Shown: piece after piece, positions 1 through 5,246 of the stretch | Numbering within the stretch: position 1 is the stretch's first letter | Layout: the number at the start of each line of letters is the position of its first letter | Assembly (NCBI GenBank): GCA_964428805.1 | Contig: CAYRZF010000114.1 | Location: 1 to 5,859 of the forward strand | Length of the DNA: 5,859 nucleotides | DNA from: CAYRZF01 sp964428805 | GTDB lineage: Bacteria; Methylomirabilota; Methylomirabilia; Rokubacteriales; CSP1-6 | Direction: 5' to 3' | Position numbers and translations under genes: made by a program | Notes under the pieces: generated by a model | Told to the model about the DNA's origin: nothing | Databases searched by the model: none | Seen by the model: the letters and a program-made list of their open reading frames with translations, nothing else

Positions 1-362
1 CGGGTGACGGCGACGATGGTCACGTTGGGCGGGACTCCCTTCAGCGTGAAGCGGATCACGTCGCCGGCTTGAAGCCCCCTGTAGAGCTTGGGGTCTTGCG
101 CGCGGAACCCCATGGTCATGGAGGGCATGAAGCCCGGGATTTCCTCGTGGGTCAGCACGAGCACGTTGATCTCAGGGATGATCGTCCGCACCACGCCTCG
201 CGCCGTCCACTCCCCCTCTTCCCCGAGGACCGCCACATTCGGTCGAGCCGACCCGGCGTCCTCCCGGAGTCGCGTCACCTCGCGCCCCCACCAGAGATAG
301 CCGATCAGGAGCCCGACGCCGAGGGCCAGATTCAGCAGCGCGATCGCTTTCCAGAGTTTCAT
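1..362 (-). CDS. CusF-like periplasmic copper-binding protein, membrane-anchored (3' end outside window)
   Basis: About 120 residues are visible, starting at an ATG at 362. Residues 4-25 form a hydrophobic N-terminal segment (signal anchor or uncleaved signal peptide), followed by a charged linker. Residues 55-120 resemble the CusF/copper-binding beta-barrel: GVVRTIIPEINVLVLTHEE, then PGFMPSMTMGF and a GLQAGDVIRFTL segment. Known CusF ligands are one His, two Met and a capping Trp. Here H72, M82 and M84 fit the His/Met set, and M79 sits where CusF has its Trp. The expected role is periplasmic Cu(I) binding or transfer, either as a free chaperone or as the N-terminal part of a SCO1/SenC-type protein. 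The window ends before that can be decided. The start lies 2 bases after the stop of the CopD fusion gene with no clear Shine-Dalgarno sequence, so translation is probably coupled. The family call is firm; whether more domains follow is unknown. Confidence 0.8.
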   Translation of the reverse strand, partial: MKLWKAIALLNLALGVGLLIGYLWWGREVTRLREDAGSARPNVAVLGEEGEWTARGVVRTIIPEINVLVLTHEEIPGFMPSMTMGFRAQDPKLYRGLQAGDVIRFTLKGVPPNVTIVAVT

Positions 363-364
363 CG

Positions 365-2356
365 TCAGTGCACGTGCTCGTCGGGAGGGGGAGCGGTCGG
401 CGCCTCCTGGTTGAGCTGCTGGATCTCGGCGAGGAGCGCCGTCATCTTCGTCCAGCCCTTCCCATCCGGCGTCCAGCGGGCCCGGAGGTATCCCTGACGG
501 TCGATCAAGAACTCCATGTGGAACGGCAAAGTCGCGGCAGGTCTCAAGAGGGCATAGGCATCAACGATCTCCCTGGCGCCTTCGGTGACCACGGGAAAGA
601 GCACCCGGGGAGACGCGCCCAGGCGGGAGATGATCTGCTCTCCTCCATCGGTCGGAACCGCGAGGACCTCCGCCCCCATGGTCTGGAGAAGGTCGTAGTT
701 CTGGGCGAGCTGGGACAGTCGCGGATGGGAGTGCGGCAGCGCGAAGAGCACCAGTAGCACGACGCGCCGACCCCGGAAGTCCCTGAGCGATCGGGTCGCG
801 CCGGGCCCGACCGCATAGGTGAAATCCGGTGCAACGAGCCACGGGCGCTCGGGCTCGAGGACCTCGGTGAGCGCTCGAGCCTGCTTCGCCGCGGAGAGGG
901 CCCGGAGAAAGTTCACGATGTCCCAGCGCTCTTCGTCGGAGAGTGGGCCGGGGCGGCCCGGCAGGCGCTGGTCGCCAGTGCCGTGAGTGACCCACCAGAA
1001 GAGATCCCCGGCCGTCCGCCGGGCCGGGCGCGGGCCAGTGAGATCCGGGGGCCGGCGCTCCCGCCCGACGGCCTCGGGCCGGTCGCCCTCACCCGTCAGC
1101 CCGTGGCAGATCGCGCAGTGGGTCGTGTACAAGCGGCGGCCGTCGGCGATGGAGGCGGCTTGATAGGGGATGGGCGAGCGCCGGTATGTGGTCGGGTAGG
1201 CTTCGACCGCCAGGGGTGGCAGCGCGACGCCGAGCCCCGCCACCAGAACGGCGGCGGCCACGCTCACGACGAGCCGGCGGCGCCAGCCGAGGAACCATCC
1301 CGCCAGCGTGCCGAGGAACGCTGCCAGCGTCACCTGGCTTCCGATCAGGAGTCGCGTCTGGACGCCGGGCAAATCCTGGGTGGCAGCGTAGGAGAGGCGA
1401 AACGGGAAGGGCCACTGGGGCTGCACATGGCGGCCGGGTGGAGTCACGCCCAGCGTGACCACGACGGCCAGGATCGCGGCCCCGAGGGCGAGCTCGATCC
1501 CCACGAACGTAGCCAGCCGCCTCATGGCGGGGCGTCCGACCGTCTCCGCCTCCCCCGCGAGCGCGGGAATCAGGCGTCTCCGATTGACGCTGGCCAGGGC
1601 CACGATCGCCAGGAGCAGCCCCAGCTTCAGGAGCAATAGGCGCCCGTAACGGGTGCCCACCAGGCTCGCGAAACTTCCGACCTGGTTCCAGCTATTCCAG
1701 AACCCCGTCGCCACGAGGGCCAGCATGGCGAGGAGGGCGATCTGAGAGAAACTGCGCGCGGCGAGGACGGCGAAGGGCCGGGCATCGGCTCCAGCCTCGT
1801 TTCCGGCGGCGCGAAGCAGCAGATAGAGCGGAAACAGCCCGCCCAGCCACATGCCGACGGCGAGAAGGTGGAGCGCATCGGCTCCGGTGGCGGTGATTCC
1901 CCAGGGCTCCACAGCGGTGGCGTGGCCTGCCCAGGCCATGAGTCCGAGCCCGGTGGCGCCAAGGAGGAGCCCCTCGCCGCGAAAGGCGGCCCAATCCCAG
2001 CCCGGGTCCTCGCGCTCTCTGAGCAAGATCAGCCCGGCGAGGAGGAGGAGCAGGCCATGACGGAGGAGCCAGACCGTGCCGAACTGCGTGGCGCCGACGA
2101 GCCGAAAGATGGTCGAAGCCGACAGCGCGTCGCCGGCGCGCCCCGTGACGACCGTGGCCTGGTAGGAGAGGCTCAAGAAGCCGGAGAGGAGGAGCAGCCC
2201 CACGGCCCAGCGGGTCCACCGGAGGAGGTTTCGCTCCCAGGCCAGCGCCGTGGGGCGGTCCGGGCGGCCTGCCAGGAGGAGGAACGCGAACGTGCCGACC
2301 AGGAAGATGCCGGCCCCCAGATGAGCCCAGCGGGCGATCAGCCCGAGCGCGATCAC
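365..2356 (-). CDS. CopD-like membrane protein fused to cytochrome c and thioredoxin-fold domains
   Basis: This is a 663-residue, three-part protein with a GTG start at 2356. Residues 1-303 form a CopD-like domain of about eight membrane segments (near 5-29, 48-66, 95-113, 127-147, 158-182, 203-220, 236-256, 281-303). It has the family signature HLLAVGMWLGGL (H163) and the NRRRLIPAL segment near 258. Two more membrane segments (336-356, 361-383) lead into a periplasmic haem-c domain with CAICHG (C414, C417, H418) and a DEERWDIVNFLRAL helix (475-488). Residues 508-645 show an AhpC/SCO-like thioredoxin fold (APDFTY, LRDFRGRRVVLLVLF, FLIDRQGYLRARW). CopD proteins are linked to copper passage across the inner membrane; the role of the fused domains is my inference. 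Two oddities stand out. The usual axial Met after the haem site is Leu (RLPGRPG), and the only cysteines in the protein are the haem pair. The C-terminus ends in DEHVH. The upstream cytochrome gene stops 15 bases before this start, and no strong ribosome site is visible, so coupling is likely. Confidence 0.88.
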   Translation of the reverse strand: MIALGLIARWAHLGAGIFLVGTFAFLLLAGRPDRPTALAWERNLLRWTRWAVGLLLLSGFLSLSYQATVVTGRAGDALSASTIFRLVGATQFGTVWLLRHGLLLLLAGLILLREREDPGWDWAAFRGEGLLLGATGLGLMAWAGHATAVEPWGITATGADALHLLAVGMWLGGLFPLYLLLRAAGNEAGADARPFAVLAARSFSQIALLAMLALVATGFWNSWNQVGSFASLVGTRYGRLLLLKLGLLLAIVALASVNRRRLIPALAGEAETVGRPAMRRLATFVGIELALGAAILAVVVTLGVTPPGRHVQPQWPFPFRLSYAATQDLPGVQTRLLIGSQVTLAAFLGTLAGWFLGWRRRLVVSVAAAVLVAGLGVALPPLAVEAYPTTYRRSPIPYQAASIADGRRLYTTHCAICHGLTGEGDRPEAVGRERRPPDLTGPRPARRTAGDLFWWVTHGTGDQRLPGRPGPLSDEERWDIVNFLRALSAAKQARALTEVLEPERPWLVAPDFTYAVGPGATRSLRDFRGRRVVLLVLFALPHSHPRLSQLAQNYDLLQTMGAEVLAVPTDGGEQIISRLGASPRVLFPVVTEGAREIVDAYALLRPAATLPFHMEFLIDRQGYLRARWTPDGKGWTKMTALLAEIQQLNQEAPTAPPPDEHVH

Positions 2357-2371
2357 CGATTCGTCACTCGG

Positions 2372-2902
2372 TCAGTGGCCCTTGGGGGAGGCCGTGAGGC
2401 TCTTCAGGTACGCCACTAGGTCAATGAGCTGCTTGACGGACAGGCTGTCGTTGTAGTCGGGCATCTTGGAGAGGCCGTCAGGGCCCGTGAAGCCCGGCCC
2501 CTCGACGATGACGCCGTTGGGGTTGATGATGGATTCCACGAGATAGTCCGTCGGATGGCGGTCGCCCATGCCGGTCAGCTCCGGCCCCACATCGCCCTTT
2601 TTGCCGGGAGGTAGGGCTTCGCCTTTGATCTGGTGGCAACTGAAGCACTCGAGGTCCACGAAGACCTGCCGCCCCTTCGCCGGGTCTCCCGTTGGAAGGC
2701 TGAATTTCCAGCCCGGGGGAACGCCACCGGCTTTATGAAGCTCCTCCATAGGGATCCTGATCGGCTTCCCTTTCTCGGTCTGGGCCTGGGGCGTCATGGT
2801 CGTCGAATGTCCGCCGTGCTGGGCCCAGGCCGACAGCCCGAGGCCGAGGATAAGCGCCAGTGAACCGCCACACCATGCTAACACCGTACGTGTCTCGGGC
2901 AT
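2372..2902 (-). CDS. Secreted mono-haem cytochrome c (class I type)
   Basis: The product is 176 residues. I chose the ATG at 2902 over an upstream ATG at 2944 because AAAGGAG lies 9 bases before it and a clean signal peptide begins there: residues 2-27, hydrophobic core LALILGLGLSAWA, likely cut after AWA. The mature N-terminus is His/Met-rich (QHGGHSTTM) and might bind metal, though that is speculative. The haem site is CFSCH (C86, C89, H90). The likely axial Met is M147 in LSKMPDYNDSLS, followed by the terminal helix QLIDLVAYLKSL. It should be a periplasmic electron carrier, either soluble or loosely membrane-bound. It is the first gene of the three-gene copper/redox unit, directly before the CopD-cytochrome fusion, so it could pass electrons to or from that protein's haem domain; this pairing is inferred from gene order. 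Cytochrome identity is firm; the redox partner is unknown. Confidence 0.92.
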   Translation of the reverse strand: MPETRTVLAWCGGSLALILGLGLSAWAQHGGHSTTMTPQAQTEKGKPIRIPMEELHKAGGVPPGWKFSLPTGDPAKGRQVFVDLECFSCHQIKGEALPPGKKGDVGPELTGMGDRHPTDYLVESIINPNGVIVEGPGFTGPDGLSKMPDYNDSLSVKQLIDLVAYLKSLTASPKGH

Positions 2903-2911
2903 TCCAAACCG

Positions 2912-2918
2912 CTCCTTT
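2912..2918 (-). promoter_or_regulatory. Ribosome binding site deciding the cytochrome c start
   Basis: AAAGGAG on the minus strand ends 9 bases before the ATG at 2902. The ATG at 2944 has no comparable site and would put 14 non-signal-like residues before the signal peptide. This supports the shorter 176-residue product. Confidence 0.7.
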
Positions 2919-2957
2919 GTCCCCAGTGGCGGGATCACATGCATCCTTTATAATAGT

Positions 2958-2963
2958 AGAGGA
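2958..2963 (+). promoter_or_regulatory. Ribosome binding site of the HAD hydrolase gene
   Basis: AGAGGA lies 8 bases before the ATG at 2972. It supports that start over the in-frame ATG at 2984. Confidence 0.6.
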
Positions 2964-2971
2964 CGTCAATC

Positions 2972-3691
2972 ATGAAACATTCGATGTCTGCCAACCGGTC
3001 CCGGCGGGTCCAGGCGCTCTTCTTCGACGCCGGCAACACGCTCCTTCAGATAAACTACGCCGCCATCGTGGAGCAACTTGACCGGCACGGCGTCTGGCGC
3101 ACTCCTGAGGCGGTCGCTCAGGCTGAGTACCGGGCTCGGGTCAGGCTCGACGCGCATCTGGCTCCGGGAGCTTCGACGGAGAGCCGGTCCGTGGCCGGCT
3201 ACTATTTCCGGTACGTCTTGGAAGAGCTTGGAATCACGGACCAGGAGACCATCCGGTCCGTGACCGAATGGCGACGGCGCTACAACCTTCCCGTCGGTCT
3301 CTGGCACCTCCCGCATCCTGAAGCGGAGACGGCGCTCAGGCTGGTCCGGGAGGCGGGGTGCACGGCCGGCGTCATCTCGAATTCCAACGGATCGGTCCGC
3401 TCGATCCTCGAGGAGACGGGGCTGGCGGCTCACCTCGCCTTCATCCTGGATTCGGCCGTTGTCGGCGTGGAAAAGCCCGATCCCCGGATCTTCAGGATGG
3501 CGCTGGCCGAGGCGCGCGTGGAACCGGGGGACGCGGTGTACATCGGCGACCTCTACTCCGTGGACGTCCTGGGAGCCCGGGCTGCGGGGCTCGACGCCAT
3601 CCTGTTGGACCCCGGCGCGGCCTGGGGCCCACGCGACTGCCGGATGGCGCGAAGCCTGGAAGAGGCGGTGAGGCTAGCCCTCGCCGGGTAG
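2972..3691 (+). CDS. HAD-superfamily hydrolase (HAD-IA type)
   Basis: This 239-residue protein is a usual length for a HAD-IA enzyme with a small helical cap. Motif I is FFDAGNTLL (nucleophile D19, T23), motif II is VISNSNG (S136), motif III is the Lys of GVEKPDPRIF (K168), and motif IV is YIGDLYSVDVLGARAAG (D193, D198). The cap probably spans about residues 30-115. Members hydrolyse phosphate esters or, in some branches, carbon-halogen bonds, in the cytoplasm. The substrate cannot be read from sequence. The second Asp of the usual DxDxT is Gly here (G21). That is a known variant, but it removes the usual phosphatase acid/base. The gene runs divergently from the cytochrome c gene, and its last 18 bases overlap the end of the phosphomutase gene on the other strand. 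A role in sugar-phosphate metabolism next to the phosphomutase is possible, but the two genes are convergent, so not an operon. Confidence 0.88.
   Translation: MKHSMSANRSRRVQALFFDAGNTLLQINYAAIVEQLDRHGVWRTPEAVAQAEYRARVRLDAHLAPGASTESRSVAGYYFRYVLEELGITDQETIRSVTEWRRRYNLPVGLWHLPHPEAETALRLVREAGCTAGVISNSNGSVRSILEETGLAAHLAFILDSAVVGVEKPDPRIFRMALAEARVEPGDAVYIGDLYSVDVLGARAAGLDAILLDPGAAWGPRDCRMARSLEEAVRLALAG
3667..3685. other. Hairpin at the convergent gene ends
   Basis: GGTGAGG (3667-3673) and CCTCGCC (3679-3685) can pair around a five-base CTAGC loop. One position is G-U in plus-strand RNA and a mismatch in minus-strand RNA. The element sits within and just beside the 18-base overlap of the HAD and phosphomutase genes. 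Neither strand has a T-run after it, so it is not a standard intrinsic terminator, though it could help stop or stabilise both transcripts. Confidence 0.3.
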
Positions 3692-5152
3692 GGTCACGAA
3701 GGGATACCGCGCCAGCGCATTGAACACGACCCGCTTCATCTCGTCGAGCTCGGCTTTCGACCGGGCCTCAAAGCGGAGCGTGAGGTAGGGGTTGGTATTG
3801 GAGGCGCGCACCAAGCCCCAGCCTCCCGGGAAAATGATCCGCACGCCGTCGATATCGATCGTCTCGTAGCGTGCCTTGAACTCGCGCGCGATCTCCTCCA
3901 CCACGCGGAACTTCTCCTTATCGGGGCACGGCGCCTTGAGTTCGGGGGTCGCGTGGAGGTGGGGAATCGCGTCGAACTGCTTCGAGAGCGGTTCCGGGCT
4001 CCGGGCGGCGATCTCGATCAGCTTGGCGGAGGCGAGGATCCCGTCGTCCACGCCGTAATAGTTCTCCGCGAAGAACATGTGGCCACTCACCTCGCCTCCC
4101 AGAAGGATCCCCTCCTCGCGCATCTTGCGCTTCAAGTTGGAGTGGCCGGTCTTGTACATCACCGGCACGCCGCCGTGGGCCCGGATCGCGTCCACGAGCG
4201 TTTGGGAGCATTTGACGTCGAAGACGACCTTGGCGCCGGGGTGGCGCGTCAGGAGGTCGCGGGCGAGTAGGATCAGGACCAGGTCGGCCTCGTGGCGGCG
4301 TCCCTTTTCGTCCACGACGCCCACCCGGTCCGCGTCCCCATCGTAGGCGATGCCGAGGTCGGCGCCTTCCACCAGCACGCGGGCCTGGAGATCGCGGGTG
4401 TTGGCTTCCATCTCCGGGTCGGGCAGGTGGTGGGGGAAGCTGCCGTCCAGCTCGCAGTAGAGCTCGACCACGTCGCAGCCGAGCCGGCGTAGGAGGTCTG
4501 GAGCGTAGAGGGCGGCGACGGCGTTCCCCGCATCCACGACCACCTTCAGGCGGCGCGCGACGCGGACCCGCTCGGCAATCACGGTGAGATAGTCCTCCTT
4601 GGGGTCACGCCGGGTCACGGTGCCCGCCCCCGTCTCGAAATCGTTGGCCTCGATCATCCGGCGGAGATCCTGGATTTCCTCCTCAGTCAGCGGCACGGCT
4701 CCCGCGTGGACCATCTTCACCCCGTTGTCCGTGACGGGATTGTGGCTGCCGGTGACGTTGGCGCCGCCGTCCAGCTTCCAGTGGGCGGTGGCGAAGTAGA
4801 GAATCGGTGTGGGCGAGAGGCCGATGTCCACGACGGAAACCCCGTTGGCGAGCACCCCCTCGGCGAAGGCGGCCTTGAGATCCGCGGAGGAGAGCCGGTT
4901 GTCCTGGCCGAGGGCGATCTGCTTCCCACCCTTCCGGCGGATCAGCGTGCCGTAGGCACGGCCGACCTGGCGGAACACGTTGGGGGTGATATCGCTCCCG
5001 ATCTTGCCACGGACGTCGTAGGCGCGAAAAATGTGCGGGTTCAACCCGGAGGGGGGCTCTGCCCCCCTTCCGGATCTCCCCCCGGAATCGGTTGCGCCGG
5101 CGGAGCCGGCGCTCGAGCGCGTTCGGTCGGGAAACCCCTGAGGTTCGGGCAT
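3674..5152 (-). CDS. Phosphomannomutase/phosphoglucomutase (AlgC/ManB type)
   Basis: The 492-residue product interconverts hexose 6-phosphates and 1-phosphates (mannose, glucose), feeding nucleotide-sugar and exopolysaccharide or LPS synthesis in the cytoplasm. All four family landmarks are present: phosphoserine loop TGSHNP (134-139, S136), metal loop DGDADR (271-276), sugar-binding GEVSGH (353-358) and phosphate-binding RASNTNP (449-455). The family core begins at NPHIFRAYDVRG (38-49), so about 37 Ser/Gly/Pro-rich residues precede it. I chose the ATG at 5152 because AAGGGA lies 7 bases upstream and a -35/-10 pair sits at a suitable distance; an in-frame ATG at 5296 has neither and would overlap the DUF1326 gene. 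A TTG at 5044, immediately before NPHIF, is the main alternative start and would make a typical-length enzyme. The 3' end overlaps the HAD gene by 18 bases. Family assignment is secure; substrate preference is not resolved. Confidence 0.93.
   Translation of the reverse strand: MPEPQGFPDRTRSSAGSAGATDSGGRSGRGAEPPSGLNPHIFRAYDVRGKIGSDITPNVFRQVGRAYGTLIRRKGGKQIALGQDNRLSSADLKAAFAEGVLANGVSVVDIGLSPTPILYFATAHWKLDGGANVTGSHNPVTDNGVKMVHAGAVPLTEEEIQDLRRMIEANDFETGAGTVTRRDPKEDYLTVIAERVRVARRLKVVVDAGNAVAALYAPDLLRRLGCDVVELYCELDGSFPHHLPDPEMEANTRDLQARVLVEGADLGIAYDGDADRVGVVDEKGRRHEADLVLILLARDLLTRHPGAKVVFDVKCSQTLVDAIRAHGGVPVMYKTGHSNLKRKMREEGILLGGEVSGHMFFAENYYGVDDGILASAKLIEIAARSPEPLSKQFDAIPHLHATPELKAPCPDKEKFRVVEEIAREFKARYETIDIDGVRIIFPGGWGLVRASNTNPYLTLRFEARSKAELDEMKRVVFNALARYPFVTLPGEG
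5046..5073. repeat. GC-rich imperfect inverted repeat (REP-like hairpin) inside the phosphomutase 5' end
   Basis: CCGGAGGGGGGC (5046-5057) and GCCCCCCTTCCGG (5061-5073) pair along 12 base pairs with one bulged T and a TCT loop. The form resembles extragenic palindromic repeats of high-GC bacteria, but it lies in the reading frame of the N-terminal extension. Copy number elsewhere in the genome cannot be seen from this window. Confidence 0.6.
5094..5120. repeat. Two overlapping perfect palindromes in the phosphomutase 5' end
   Basis: GCGCCGGC (5094-5101) and GCCGGCGC (5105-5112) form a perfect 8-bp stem with a GGA loop. GCGCTCGAGCGC (5109-5120) is a perfect 12-base palindrome overlapping its right arm. 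Both lie in the segment that encodes the Ser/Gly-rich extension of the phosphomutase, next to the larger hairpin at 5046-5073. Confidence 0.55.
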
Positions 5153-5159
5153 TGTATTT

Positions 5160-5165
5160 TCCCTT
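5160..5165 (-). promoter_or_regulatory. Ribosome binding site of the phosphomutase gene
   Basis: AAGGGA on the minus strand lies 7 bases before the ATG at 5152. It favours that start over the TTG at 5044, which has no good site. Confidence 0.55.
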
Positions 5166-5197
5166 GGTCCTAGAGTATGGTGAGGCGGACCTCTCCG

Positions 5198-5226
5198 ACG
5201 ATAGGGCGTGCGGCGCTCCGAGTCAA
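5198..5226 (-). promoter_or_regulatory. Putative sigma-70-like promoter for the phosphomutase gene
   Basis: On the minus strand TTGACT (5226-5221) is followed after exactly 17 bases by TATCGT (5203-5198). These match the -35 consensus at five of six positions and the -10 at four of six. RNA would start near 5190, giving a leader of about 38 bases that includes the AAGGGA site. The motif overlaps the region upstream of the divergent DUF1326 gene, so the two genes may share control. Confidence 0.5.
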
Positions 5227-5236
5227 CCCCATACCT

Positions 5237-5240
5237 GGAG
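5237..5240 (+). promoter_or_regulatory. Ribosome binding site deciding the DUF1326 start
   Basis: GGAG lies 6 bases before the ATG at 5247. The alternative in-frame GTG at 5208 has no such site, falls in the opposing promoter, and would add 13 residues not typical of the family. Confidence 0.5.
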
Positions 5241-5246
5241 CCGACC

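Larger units (their letters stand above)
2903..2971. promoter_or_regulatory. Divergent intergenic region with AT-rich promoter core
   Basis: This is the 69-base gap between the divergent cytochrome c and HAD genes. It contains the only marked AT-rich stretch near here (2947-2955, CTTTATAATAG on the plus strand). TATAAT (2949-2954) matches a plus-strand -10 box exactly. However, it would start RNA near 2961, inside the AGAGGA ribosome site of the HAD gene, and no -35 box is well placed. Read on the minus strand, TATAAA or TATTAT in the same island would give a leader of about 38 bases that keeps the cytochrome's AAAGGAG, a better geometry, although the -35 is again poor. I favour it as the promoter of the copper/redox unit, possibly shared. 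Two small palindromes, ATGCAT (2939-2944) and GACGTC (2962-2967), are present but too short to call operators. Confidence 0.45.

Noticed and set aside
69..757. Plus-strand open frames opposite the CusF-like gene and the end of the fusion gene.
   Set aside because: No recognisable domain or ribosome site. The minus-strand products have clear families.
983..2419. Long plus-strand open frames opposite the CopD fusion gene (983-1639, 1868-2419).
   Set aside because: They are rich in Arg, Gly, Pro and Glu, match no family I know, and lie antisense to a well-supported gene. High-GC codon use commonly leaves such frames open.
2903..2944. Upstream ATG at 2944 as start of the cytochrome c.
   Set aside because: It adds 14 residues before a good signal peptide and covers the AAAGGAG site that belongs to the ATG at 2902.
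2964..2969. Minus-strand TTGACG as a -35 box for the cytochrome operon.
   Set aside because: A 17-base spacer leads to GGATGC, which is not a -10. The AT island is only 8-11 bases away, too close.
3953..5173. Plus-strand open frames opposite the phosphomutase gene (for example 3953-4270, 4706-5173).
   Set aside because: Antisense shadows of a gene with all four family motifs.
5208..5246. GTG at 5208 as the DUF1326 start.
   Set aside because: No ribosome site, overlap with the opposing promoter, and 13 atypical extra residues. The ATG at 5247 has GGAG 6 bases upstream.
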